Of a DNA stretch of 64,000 bases, positions 22,236-32,277 are shown piece by piece (within the stretch, counting starts at the first letter, position 1; every line of letters starts with the position of its first letter). The notes under the pieces are model-generated. The model saw only the letters and a list, made by a program, of their open reading frames with translations. It was not told the origin of the DNA and searched no databases. The stretch covers positions 2,651,715 to 2,715,714 of the forward strand of contig OZ029927.1 of assembly GCA_964023275.1 (NCBI GenBank). The letters run 5' to 3'. The position numbers and the translations under genes were made by a program. The DNA comes from Norana najaformis. Its lineage: Eukaryota; Annelida; Clitellata; Crassiclitellata; Hormogastridae.

Positions 22236-22398
22236 AACAGGAAACCTAGGCTTTAGTGGGAATGTTTGTAGATTGCTGTAACATTTGAATGAAGTTTTGA
22301 TGGCAGCTCTTTGTTCTTATTGATCTGAAATTGGTTTCTGCTTTGTACGCTGTTTGGTGTTGGTTTGGTTTCAGTTGAGTTTTGTGTTTTCATTGCAG

Positions 22399-22500
22399 AC
22401 AATTGGTGAGAATTGGATGACACAGTTGGATGATCTGAGGAAACTGGAGAAGTTTGCAACAGACAAGAGCTTTCTCCTGAAACTCATGAAAGTGAAACAG
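22399..22500 (+). pseudogene. Phosphorylase relic exon 11, intact
   Basis: TIGENWMTQLDDLRKLEKFA then TDKSFLLKLMKVKQ, 34 open codons; acceptor CATTGCAG, donor CAG|GTATTG. Confidence 0.93.
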
Positions 22501-22669
22501 GTATTGATCAGTTTTCAAATTCTGATCAGTTTCAGCCATAGGAGATTTTTCTTTTTATCAAATGACGGAAGGGAACTGAGTGTTTGAAGTTGGCTGAAAT
22601 TGGAGGAGTGTAGTTTGATGTTAATGCATCTGGGATTATTACGGGTAACTTTTAAATTTGTTGTTTCAG

Positions 22670-22876
22670 GAGAACAAGATGAAGTTGGCTGCTTTGATTG
22701 AGAAGGAGTACAAGGTTTCTGTTGATCCTACGTCTCTGTTCGACATGCAAGTGAAGAGAATCCACGAGTACAAGCAACAACTGCTCAACATTCTGTACAT
22801 CATCACGATGTACAGTTGTCTCAAGAAAAACCCCAACATGCAGTTTGTGCCTAGAACCTTCATGATCGGAGGAAAA
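22670..22876 (+). pseudogene. Phosphorylase relic exon 12, intact
   Basis: [33 protein letters not shown] and [11 protein letters not shown] are all present over 69 open codons. Acceptor GTTTCAG, donor AAAA|GTAAGA. Confidence 0.94.
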
Positions 22877-23236
22877 GTAAGAAACAACGAGGCACAGATG
22901 AATGATGACAGACTGTTTTAATTTATATGTCTGACTTTTTAATCCTCTTCTGAATCTTTGTCTTCCCCTTATCTCACTTTCCAGTTCAATTCTGAACACC
23001 ATCTGGCCGTCTGACTTCCTGCCTGCCTGACTCTTGGATCTTGACCTGGAACCGAACCCTTCCTGCCTGTCGATTTTGTTTTCACTGAGCGCCTGTGAAT
23101 AAGCTGATTTCTGCGACTTGGCTTTCGTTGGATGCCGTAGAATTCTCGAGCTTATGATTACGATTACAATGAGTTTTTATCTGGAGAGTTTCTGGCTTAC
23201 ATATTTATGGAAGTTGTGGTGTTTGGTGGTTTTAAC

Positions 23237-23456
23237 GGCACCTTGATACCACACGGCAAAGCTGATCATAAAGCTGTTCAACAATGTCGGTTGTACGATC
23301 AACAATGATCCAATCATCGGAAAGTGCCTCAAATGCGTCTTCCTCGAAAACTTCCGCATCATTCTGGCCGAGAAGATCATCCCGGCTGCAGATCTCAGTG
23401 AACAGGTTTCAACGGCTGGAACAGAAGCCTGTGGAACAGGAAACATGAAGTTCCAG
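23237..23456 (+). pseudogene. Phosphorylase relic exon 13 (PLP lysine), stop and lost acceptor
   Basis: Reads AP[15 protein letters not shown], then [15 protein letters not shown] and [32 protein letters not shown] at 23244 replaces Gly. No AG precedes the exon. The PLP-binding Lys of GNMKF is retained, but the usual GDRL motif reads GKCL. Confidence 0.93.
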
Positions 23457-23540
23457 GTTCGTGTGTATTCGATCTTTAAATAGCACTTATTGAGAATTTC
23501 TCTACTCAACCAGGTCTTCTGGCTGTCTAAATCTGACTAT

Positions 23541-23835
23541 TGTGTGGACTAGGACAGCTCTCGGCAGGCAGGCCTTTTCTGTCGCTGACCCTAGACCTTG
23601 GAACTCTTTTCTGGCAAATGTTTTGGCCTTCAGGTCTCAACTAAAAACTCGCCAATTCTTGATTCATTTCCTCTGTAGACTGTTTCTGTGGTTTCTGGGA
23701 TTCCCTAGGCTTTTTGACCGGACTCACCGTGGAATTTGGCTTGGACTATGATTTTACTTAGAAGCGACCATCGACTGATGCATTGGGCATTGTTGCATTA
23801 GAGAAGTTCTTCGATTAGATTAGATTAGATGCACG
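23541..23835 (+). mobile_element. Non-LTR retrotransposon (LINE) 3-prime end
   Basis: Encodes RTALGRQAFSVADPRPWNSF then SQLKTRQFLI, the typical C-terminal end of a LINE reverse transcriptase protein (..AFSVAGPRLWNSLP..FK..LKTHLF), with one frame interruption. A 3-prime tail ends in GATTAGATTAGATTAGAT, as expected of target-primed insertion. It lies in a phosphorylase intron. Confidence 0.7.
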
Positions 23836-23948
23836 TGTTGTGTCAATCTTCTACACTTACAACACTTTAAGGAATGTTTTTGTTATTTTGATATACTGCC
23901 ACATTTGTTTCTGTAAGCAACTTGAAATTTAATTTGTTTGTTTCTCAG

Positions 23949-24065
23949 AAGAATGACGCTTTGACCATCGGGACTTTGGATGAAGCTGATGTGGAAATGA
24001 TGGAAGAAATGGGCAGATAAAACACCTTCATCTTTGGAATGACGGTCGATGAAGTGGAGGCGTTG
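23949..24065 (+). pseudogene. Phosphorylase relic exon 14, one stop
   Basis: Reads KNDALTIGTLDEADVEMMEE, MGR-stop-NTFIFGMTVDEVEALARK. TAA at 24018-24020. Family LNGALTIGTMDGANVEM has become KNDALTIGTLDEADVEM. The donor is unclear (AAAGG|ATGCAT where GT is expected). Confidence 0.9.
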
Positions 24066-24353
24066 GCAAGGAAAGGATGCATTTGGAACTTCACTTCTTT
24101 TGTCGTTTTCATCGAGTTTGGATTTTAAAAGAGTTTTGCTTGTGCATTATGCTGAGAAAGTTTTGCACGTGAGAAAACCACTTGTAGTCAGTGCAGGGTG
24201 ACGACGTTCTGTGCGCAGGGCTTAATCACATTTTTTGCACTGGGGCCTGGAATGTAAACAGGCTGTGAAAAACATTCTGTATAAGCCTGACCTGAGTTTT
24301 TACTTCCACATGGATGTGGATGAATTCTCATTTGTTGTATCATTTTCGTTTAG

Positions 24354-24474
24354 GTAGAACACAAGAGAATATTACGAACGAAACGCAGAGTTGAAGCAGC
24401 GCCAGTGGCTTCGTCTCGCCAGAAGATCCGGGTCTCTGCCGTGATTTGGTGAATTCGCTGTTGAATCACGACAA
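24354..24474 (+). pseudogene. Phosphorylase relic exon 15, stop and deletion
   Basis: Reads stop-NTREYYERNAELKQ, then in a shifted frame ASGFVSPEDPGLCRDLVNSL and LNHDK. TAG at 24355-24357 replaces the Tyr of GYNAxEYY. The VIxQL segment between the two frames is missing. Confidence 0.88.
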
Positions 24475-24699
24475 GTGAGGATCAGTTGCTGCGATCGGTT
24501 TCTGTTTGTTTCACGGTTGAATTTGTGTTGGGTGTTTTTTGATGTTTGTTTTTTTAGTTCTTAAGGTTTATTCTTTACTTATGGGTCGTGAATATGACGT
24601 GTTTTCTTTTCCTTTAGTTAAGATATTTTGAACTTTTTCCGAAGCTATTTGTCACGGTCAGTTTAATAGGCTGCCCTAAAGGGCTGTTATTATTTCTGC

Positions 24700-24875
24700 A
24701 GTTATTAGGCACCACTATCTGATGACCAAGGATCAATCGATGGTGCTGAACAGTTGTGAGATGCTCAAGGTCCATACACAGTGTTTTGGTGAGGCTCGAA
24801 CCGGTACTTGCTGTGTTACAAGCCGAGTTCCTTAACCAGTCTGCTTCTGTGCCTTACACAGGTTTGGCATTCATT
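24700..24875 (-). repeat. tRNA-derived SINE copy
   Basis: On the minus strand an A-box-like segment and GGTTCGAGCC (B box) precede a body ending in GGTGCTGAAC/ATCGAT and CATCAGATAGTGGTG, matching 33175-33345. It lies in a phosphorylase intron. Confidence 0.75.
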
Positions 24876-24949
24876 CCTCAATAACCTGTTTATGGTTGAC
24901 TTATCTTTATCTTTATCTTTGGTATGCTTTGATGCTGCTGTTGCCCTTT

Positions 24950-25021
24950 GTAGGTACATGCTGCTGGCTAACTGCGAGTCGTACATTGCTACACAGGAGA
25001 GAGTCAGCAAGACTTATGGCA
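24950..25021 (+). pseudogene. Phosphorylase relic exon 16
   Basis: Reads YMLLANCESYIATQERVSKT YG, matching family F.FADYESYIxCQEKVS.LY. Acceptor CTTTGTAG. The expected GT donor after YG is not present. Confidence 0.8.
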
Positions 25022-25124
25022 CGAGTAGCAGATCTGTTTGTCCTCTGCACCTATGCACGTAACAGCTTCTTTTTCAATTTCTCTGACATGAGAATTGGAT
25101 CTGATTGAAATTCAGTTATAATTT

Positions 25125-25450
25125 GCGACTTCTGTAGCACCGCCGTCTAATTCACAAGGCATCAAACGATGGGTTTCCAAACTCAAGCCACAGTCAGGTC
25201 AATATCCAGAAAATCGGTCCATGAAAAAGAGGCAGCCTGTGGGATTAAGCAAACTGAAAAAGTAAGTCTTAAGTTGAGACTAAAATGAAACAAACTGAGC
25301 AGAACAAACAGCTGCAGGAAAAGAGTTCCAAAATTTAGGTCCAGCAGTCAATAAAGCTCGACCACCAAAAACAGTTCAAGTTTCTGGCACAATCAGAGAA
25401 AGACATTCAGGAATGGCACTGAATTGGACGGAGTGTTGATCTACTGAAAA
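25125..25450 (-). repeat. LINE family A 3-prime region, reverse orientation
   Basis: CTTCTGTAGCACCGCCG... and AAGGCATCAAACGATGGGTT match 35775-36110 and the reverse complement of the tail at 23750-23820. Confidence 0.55.
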
Positions 25451-26141
25451 GTATGAAGTTGCTAATTTCTGCTGCCAAAGTCTCGCATACTGTACCAGTC
25501 TGTAGAAGGTCGATCTAGAGTCTGCGTAGAGATTAGTCTGTAGCAGGTCGATCTAAAGTCTCCATAGAGACCAGTCTGTAGCAGGTCGATTTAGAGTCTC
25601 CATAGAGACCAGTCTATAGAAGGTCGATTTAGAGTTTGCATAGAGACCAGTCTGTTGCAGGTCGAATTCGAGTCTTCATAGACCAGGCTATAGAAGGCCG
25701 ATTAGAGTCTCCATATAGACTAATCTGTAGAAAGTCGATTTAGAGTTTCCGTAGAGACCAGTCTATAGAAGGTCGATTTAGAGTCTGCGTAGAGACCAGT
25801 ATGTAGAAGGTCGATGTTTAGAGTGCGTAGAGACAAATCTGCAGAAGGTTGATTTAGAGTCTCCATATAGACCAGTCTGTAGAAGGTTGATTTAAAGTCT
25901 GCATAGAGACCAGTCTGTAGAAGGTCGATTTAGAGTCAGCATAGAGACCAGTCTGTAGAAGGTCGATTTAGAGTCAGCATAGAGACCAGTCTGTAGAAGG
26001 TCGATTTAGAGTCTCCATTTAGATCGGTCTGTAGAAGGTCGATTTAGAGTCTGTAGACACCAGTCTGTAGATTTAGAGTCTGCACAGAGACCAGTGTGTA
26101 GAAGGTTGATTTAGAGTCTCCATGGAGACCAGTCTGTAGAA

Positions 26142-27251
26142 CAGTGGTCACCAACCCGCGACCCGGGGGGTGCATGCGGCCCTCGGAGGCATCTCTGGTG
26201 GCTCGCAAGAGCTTTTAACAAATAACTGAAATAACGCATAGTTTTGAATGGCGTTATAAAACTGGCCAATTCCAATGACGTCACTGTTTGTGAAGTCTCC
26301 ATGGCCTTTTAAACTGACATTACGGAGTACCTTAACCAACTAAATTTAAAGTTACAGGGTTCTCATTTATATAGCTCAGTGCAGGCCTTCATTAAGAAAT
26401 TGGAAATTTTTCAGTCAGCTTTAGCTCACAGTGATATGAAATATTTCCCCAAATTGAACCAAATGGTCTCTGATTTGTCAGCCTTGTCAAATGCAGGTTC
26501 AACAAAAGAAACTACTGACCAGGCAAAAATTCAGTATTCTACTTTACTTTCAAAACTACACAATGAATTTGAAGAAAGATTTGCAGACTTCTTGCTTGCT
26601 GCACCTTTTCTTCAGTTCGTTGTGAATCTATTTCTTGAAGATCCTGAGATCATTTCTAGGACAGCTGTTGATTGTGGTTTGTCGGAGGAACAATTTGAGC
26701 TGGAGATTATAGAACTCCAAGAAAGTTTGGAACTTAAATAGTGGCATAAATGCTTTGAGAAGTTTTGTGACTTCTGGAAGATAGTTGACAAACAAAAATT
26801 TTCTGTCTGTTACATGATTGCAAGCAAAGTTGCTTCATTTTTTGGTTCAACTTACCTATGTGGACAGACTTTTTCAACTATGAACATTTTAAAGTCAAAA
26901 TTAAGAAACAGGCTAAGTATAAAGAATCTTTTGAGTCACCTAAGAACTTGTGTAACTAGTTATGAACCTCGGTATGGAACACTGTTGAGCAGCATGCAGT
27001 GCCAGATTTCTCACTAGTTGATGAGTGCTGGTAAACTAAATGATGAACTATTGATAAATTTACTTTTCATTTCAAGTTTCTTAAATATGTTGTTTTCTTA
27101 TATACTCTAAGAATATACTGTCCAGTTACTGGTATTTTGTTGTTCAAAATTACCAACAATCACAATTTTTAATTCAAAAAATTATGGCGGCCCCCGCTTT
27201 TTTGGATTTTCCCAAGTCGGCCCCGCACTTGAAAAAGGTTGGTGGCCACTG
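26142..27251 (+). mobile_element. Truncated hAT DNA transposon with 8-bp target duplication
   Basis: Terminal inverted repeats: left CAGTGGTCACCAACC (26142-26156) and right GGTTGGTGGCCACTG (27237-27251), one mismatch. The flanks carry the identical 8-mer CTGTAGAA at 26134-26141 and 27252-27259, the 8-bp duplication typical of hAT. The 1110-bp element keeps only the C-terminal half of the transposase, so it is a non-autonomous deletion derivative. Its target is a minisatellite unit. Confidence 0.96.
26301..27017 (+). pseudogene. hAT transposase, C-terminal half, two in-frame stops
   Basis: Resembles the GTF2IRD2/EPM2AIP1/ZBED-type hAT transposases: TDITEYLNQLNLKLQG, FPKLNQMVSDLSAL, then SKVASFFGSTYLCGQTFSTM and the SKLRNRLS..L dimerisation region, ending MQCQISH. 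TAA at 26310 and TAG at 26739 interrupt one otherwise continuous frame. The zinc finger and N-terminal catalytic half are absent. Confidence 0.88.
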
Positions 27252-30200
27252 CTGTAGAAGGTTCATTTTGAACTGTGTAGAGACCAGTCTGTAGAAGGTC
27301 GATTTAGAGTCTGCATATAGACGAGTTGGTAGAAGGTCGATTTGGTAGAAGGTCGATTTAGAGTTTCTCTAGAGACCAGTGTGTAGAAGGTCGATTTAGA
27401 GTCTCCGTATAGACCAGTCTGTAGAAGGTCGATTTAGAGTCTTCATGGAGACCAGTCTGTAGAAGGTCGATTTAGAGTCTTCATGGAGACCAGTCTGTAG
27501 AAGGTCTATTTAGAATCTGTGTAGAGACAAGTCTGCAGAAGGTCGATTTAGAGTTCTGTAGAGACCAGTATATAGAAGGTCGATTTAGAGTCTTCATGGA
27601 GACCAGTCTGTAGAAGGTCTATTTAGAATCTGTGTAGAGACAAGTCTGCAGAAGGTCGATTTAGAGTTCTGTAGAGACCAGTATATAGAAGGTCGATTTA
27701 GAGTCTGCGTAAAGACCAGTATGTAGAAGGTTGATATTTAGAGTCTTCGTAGAGACAAGTCTGCAGAAGGTCGATTTAGAGTTCTGTAGAGACCAGTATA
27801 TAGAAGGTCGATTTAGAGTCTTCGTATAGACCAGTCTGTAGAAGGTCGATATTTAGAGTCTTCGTAGAGACAAATCTCCAGAAGGTCGATTTAGAGCTTC
27901 TGTAGAGATCAGTCTATAGAAGGTCGATTTAGAGTCTTCATGGAGACCAGTCTGTTGCAGGTCGACTTGGAGTCTCTGTAGAGACCAGACTATGGAAGGT
28001 CGATTTAGATCCTGGGTAGAGACCAGTATGTACAAAGTCGATATTTAGAGTCTTCACAGACCCGTCTGTTGCAGGTCGATTTAGAGTCTGTGCAGAGACC
28101 AGTCTGTTGAGGTTGATTTAGAGTCTGCGTAAAGACCAGTATGTAGAAGGTCGATATTTAGAGTCTGCGTAGAGACCAGTCTGCAGAAGGTCGACTTAGA
28201 GTCTCTGTAGAGACCAGACTATGGAAGGTCGATTTAGATCCTGGGTAGAGACCAGTATGTACAAAGTCGATATTTAGAGTCTTCACAGACCCGTCTGTTG
28301 CAGGTCGATTTAGAGTCTGTGCAGAGACCAGTCTGTTGAGGTTGATTTAGAGTCTGCGTAGAGACCAGTATGTAGAAGGTCGATATTTAGAGTCTGCGTA
28401 GAGACCAGTCTGCAGAAGGTCGACTTAGAGTCTCTGTAGAGACCAGACTATGGAAGGTCGATTTAGATTCTGGGTAGAGACCAGTATGTAGAAGGTCGAT
28501 ATTTAGAGTCTTCACAGACCAGTCTATTGCAGGTCGATTTAGAGTCTGCGCAGAGACCAGTGTGTAGAAGGTCGATTTAGAGTCTTCATGGAGACCAGTC
28601 TGCAGAAGGTCGATTTAGTGTCTCTGTAGAGACCAGTCTATAGAAGGTCGATTTGGAGTCTGCGTAGAGACCAGGCTGCAGAAGGTCGACTTAGAGTCTC
28701 TGTAGAGACCAGACTATGGAAGGTCGATTTAGATCCTGGGTAGAGACCAGTATGTACAAAGTCGATATTTAGAGTCTTCACAGACCCGTCTGTTGCAGGT
28801 CGATTTAGAGTCTGTGCAGAGACCAGTCTGTTGAGGTTGATTTAGAGTCTGCGTAGAGACCAGTATGTAGAAGGTCGATATTTAGAGTCTGCGTAGAGAC
28901 CAGTCTGCAGAAGGTCGACTTAGAGTCTCTGTAGAGACCAGACTATGGAAGGTCGATTTAGATCCTGGGTAGAGACCAGTATGTACAAAGTCGATATTTA
29001 GAGTCTTCACAGACCCGTCTGTTGCAGGTCGATTTAGAGTCTGTGCAGAGACCAGTCTGTTGAGGTTGATTTAGAGTCTGCGTAGAGACCAGTATGTAGA
29101 AGGTCGATATTTAGAGTCTGCGTAGAGACCAGTCTGCAGAAGGTCGACTTAGAGTCTCTGTAGAGACCAGACTATGGAAGGTCGATTTAGATTCTGGGTA
29201 GAGACCAGTATGTAGAAGGTCGATATTTAGAGTCTTCACAGACCAGTCTATTGCAGGTCGATTTAGAGTCTGCGCAGAGACCAGTGTGTAGAAGGTCGAT
29301 TTAGAGTCTTCATGGAGACCAGTCTGCAGAAGGTCGATTTAGTGTCTCTGTAGAGACCAGTCTATAGAAGGTCGATTTGGAGTCTGCGTAGAGACCAGAA
29401 TGTAGAAGGTCGATTTAGATTCTGTGCAGAGACCAGTGTGTAGAAGGTCGATTTAGAGTCTTTTTTGAGACCAGTCTGTGTAGAAGGTCGATTTAGAGTC
29501 TTCATGGAGACCAGTCTGCAGAAGGTCGACTTAGAGTCTCTGTAGAGACCAGTCTATTGCAGGTCGATTTAGAGTCTGCGCAGAGACCAGTGTGTAGAAG
29601 GTCGATTTAGAGTCTTCATGGAGACCAGTCTGCAGAAGGTCGATTTAGTGTCTCTGTAGAGACCAGTCTATAGAAGGTCGATTTGGAGTCTGCGTAGAGA
29701 CCAGAATGTAGAAGGTCGATTTAGATTCTGTGCAGAGACCAGTGTGTAGAAGGTCGATTTAGAGTCTTTTTTGAGACCAGTCTGTGTAGAAGGTCGATTT
29801 AGAGTCTTCATGGAGACCAGTCTGCAGAAGGTCGATTTAGTGTCTCTATAGAAGGTCGATTTAGAGTCTGCGTAGAGACCAGAATGTAGAAGGTCGATTT
29901 AGATTCTGCGCAGAGACCAGTGTGTAGAAGGTAGATTTAGAGTCTTTTTTGAGACCAGTCTGTGTAGAAGGTCGATTTAGAGTCTTCATGGAGACCAGTC
30001 TGCAGAAGGTCGATTTAGTGTCTCTATAGAAGGTCGATTTAGAGTCTGCGTAGAGACCAGAATGTAGAAGGTCGATTTAGATTCTGCGCAGAGACCAGTG
30101 TGTAGAAGGTAGATTTAGAGTCTTTTTTGAGACCAGTCTGTGTAGAAGGTCGATTTAGATTCTGCGTAGAGACCTGTCCGTAGAAGGTCGATTTAGAGTC

Positions 30201-31284
30201 TGCGTAGAGACCAGTCTGTAGAAGGTCGATTTAGAGTCTGCGCAGAGACCAGTGTGTAGAAGGTAGATTTAGAGTCTTTTTTGAGACCAGTCTGTGTAGA
30301 AGGTCGATTTAGAGTCTCTGTTGAGACCAATCTGTAGAAGGTCGATTTAGAGTCTGCGTAGAGACCAGTATGTAGAAAGTCGATTTAGAGTCTCTGTTGA
30401 GACCAATCTGTAGAAGGTCGATTTAGAGTCTGCGTAGAGACCAGTCTGTAGAAAGTCGATTTAGAGTCTGCATAGAGACCAGTATGTAGAAAGTCGATTT
30501 AGAGTCTCTGTTGAGACCAATCTGTAGAAGGTCGATTTAGAGTCTGCGTAGAGACCAGTATGTAGAAGGTCGATATTTAGTGTTTTCCTAGTGACAATTC
30601 TGCAGAAGGTCGATTTAGAGCTTCTGTAGAGACCAGTATGTAGAAAGTCGATTTAGAGTTTCTGTAGAGACCAGTATGTAGAAGGTCTATATTTGGAGTC
30701 TTCACAGACCAGTCTGTAGAAGGTCGATTTAGAGTCTGCGTAGAGACCAGTCTGTAGGAGGTCGATTTGGAGTCTGCATAGAGACCTGTCAGTAGAAGGT
30801 TGATTTAGAGTCTCCATGGAGACCAGGCTGTAGAAGGTTGATTTAGAGTCTGTGTAGAGACCAGTCTGTAGAAGGTCTTTTTGGAGTCTTCGTATAGACC
30901 AGCCTGTAGAAGGTTGATTTAGAGTCTCTGTAGAGACCAGTCTGTAGAAGGTTGATTTAGAGTCTCTGTAGAGACCGGTCTGTAGAAGGTCGATTTAGAG
31001 TCTGTGTAGAGACCTGTCTGTAGAAGGTTGATTTAGATTCTGCGTAGAGACCAGTCCATAGAAAGTCGATTTAGAGTCTCGATAGAGACCAGTCTGTAGA
31101 AGGTGAATCTAGAGTCTGCGTAGAGACCAGTCTGTTATAGGTCGATTTAGAGTCTCAGTTTAGACCAGTCTGTAGAAGGTCGATTTAGAGTCTCCGTAGA
31201 GAGAGAGTTTGTGTCCAGTTGACTGGAATCATGAGAGACGAGAGGAGCGAATGATGAGTACTTGTTGAATTGAGACTTTTTCAG

Positions 31285-31467
31285 AACCAAGATGCCTGGA
31301 TGAAAATGTCGCTGATGAACATTGCTTCATCTGGCAAGTTCTCCTCTGATTGGACCATGCACCAATACGCTTGCGAAATCTGAGGTGTCGAGCCGACTCG
31401 CGAGAAGTTTGCTGCTCCGTACGAGACCCCGCAATGGGAGCAGGCGGCGGTGGAAGCCGGAATGTAA
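31285..31467 (+). pseudogene. Phosphorylase relic terminal exon
   Basis: After acceptor [40 protein letters not shown]-stop-GVEPTRE, KFAAPYETPQWEQ, ending in TAA at 31465. It matches the family end (W..M...NIATSGKFSSDRTI..YA.EIWGVEP). The Trp of IWGVEP is TGA (31381). It lies 6.3 kb beyond the preceding relic, across the whole minisatellite. Confidence 0.93.
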
Positions 31468-32125
31468 GCGAGCGGTTAAGAAGATCTTTCCTTAATAACC
31501 TATCCTGCACATGTTACTTACATAGTATGTTTTCTTAATTATCATGATGTGAATTTACTCACTGTGTGTCCAGGCAACCAATTCCATGCACATGAAACAA
31601 CCCCAGAGATAGGCAGAGACAGAGAGAGTGAGGCAAGGGGAAGGACAGAGAAAGGAAAGCGGAGAGATATCCCGACTGGTGTTGCCTTGTTCCTCTGTCA
31701 TTTGCTGTGTAGTGGCTGTTCGTGTTGAGTCTTTTCTTGAAGTCTATTTGTCCTCTGATCAGCAAGTGGTGTTCAGAGTTGTTGTAGCCATGGTGTTTCC
31801 ATGTTAGTGGATGAAGTGGCTTCAGATTATTTTGGTAGATCAGTCGGCGTTCCCATGGTAACTGAGTATCATTTCTCAGCTGGCTTCTCATTCACTGTGT
31901 CCAAGTTGGACTTCTTGCAGTGATTTATTGCAGTTTGGGACACCATGCTTGTGGATGGCTTTCTATAGTGGCGCGAATTCTGTGCCAGTTGTGTGGTTGA
32001 GCCATAAGGCTCTCTGGCTTCTGTGGTATGGCCAGACTTCACTTCATTTTGAGGGGAGGGTGAGAAGGAGAGGAGGAAAGGAGAAGGAGGAGCGACCAGA
32101 GAAGCTGTTGTCTGTGGGATCGTGA

Positions 32126-32253
32126 TGGATGGACGTACATTGGGCGGTTCGTAGGATCCGTTCATCCAGAGAACGGCTGCTGTGAACATAAGCAGAGGCC
32201 GAACAACAGCAAACTGAAAGACCATCGCTTGAAATGCAGGATAATTCTTCCTA
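32126..32253 (-). CDS. Exon of an OST-alpha/TMEM184 (DUF300) type membrane protein
   Basis: On the minus strand, after acceptor TTTTCGTAG, it encodes KNYPAFQAMVFQFAVVRPLL then MFTAAVLWMNGSYEPPN, ending at donor AAT|GTACGT. The pattern (R..xFQ..VVRP..F.A..LW..G.Y) resembles the middle transmembrane helix of organic solute transporter subunit alpha and TMEM184 proteins, which move steroid-like solutes at the plasma membrane. No other exon of this gene is recognised in the window, so it may be partial, have long introns, or be a relic. The family call rests on one helix. Confidence 0.6.
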
Positions 32254-32277
32254 CGAAAACATAGAACCACTCATCAC

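Larger units (their letters stand above)
25497..31205 (+). repeat. 38-bp minisatellite, about 4.6 kb net, in the last phosphorylase intron
   Basis: Consensus unit begins CTGTAGAAGGTCGATTTAGA and ends GTCTGCGTAGAGACCAGT, repeated over 100 times with substitutions and 2-3 bp indels. It is interrupted by the hAT element at 26142-27251. Higher-order structure: TACAAAGTCGATATTTAGAG recurs at 28031, 28260, 28755 and 28984, giving a 229-bp unit nested in a 724-bp unit. The central part is most homogenised, the edges most diverged. Confidence 0.97.
13462..31467 (+). pseudogene. Glycogen phosphorylase pseudogene with introns, 18 kb
   Basis: Glycogen phosphorylase releases glucose-1-phosphate from glycogen using PLP. 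Relic exons lie in family order: 13462-13568, 16510-16692, 17261-17392, 18043-18153, 18594-18657, 19127-19261, 20054-20146, 20850-20987, 21252-21412, 22033-22136, 22399-22500, 22670-22876, about 23237-23456, 23949 to about 24060, 24354-24474, about 24950-25021 and 31285-31467. Introns and splice flanks are retained, so this is not a retrocopy. Lesions in the ancestral frame: stops at 17267, 18108, 20853, 21258, 23244, 24018, 24355 and 31381, plus indels in at least five exons, donor GT to AT at 16693, and loss of the Asn-His-Thr of CAYTNHTVLPE. The N-terminal exons (about 80 codons) are not found. The kinase next door is intact, so a generally error-ridden assembly is unlikely. Whether a working paralogue exists elsewhere is unknown. 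Confidence 0.93.

Noticed and set aside
25497-31205. CRISPR array or other spaced-repeat system
   Set aside because: Units are contiguous and vary throughout with no unique spacers; context is animal DNA.
13462-31467. RNA editing (A to I) rescuing the phosphorylase stops
   Set aside because: TAG at 20853 and TGA at 31381 stand at Trp positions and could be edited to TGG, and the AT donor could become GT, but the other stops replace Glu, Arg, Gln, Gly or Tyr and the frameshifts cannot be edited away.
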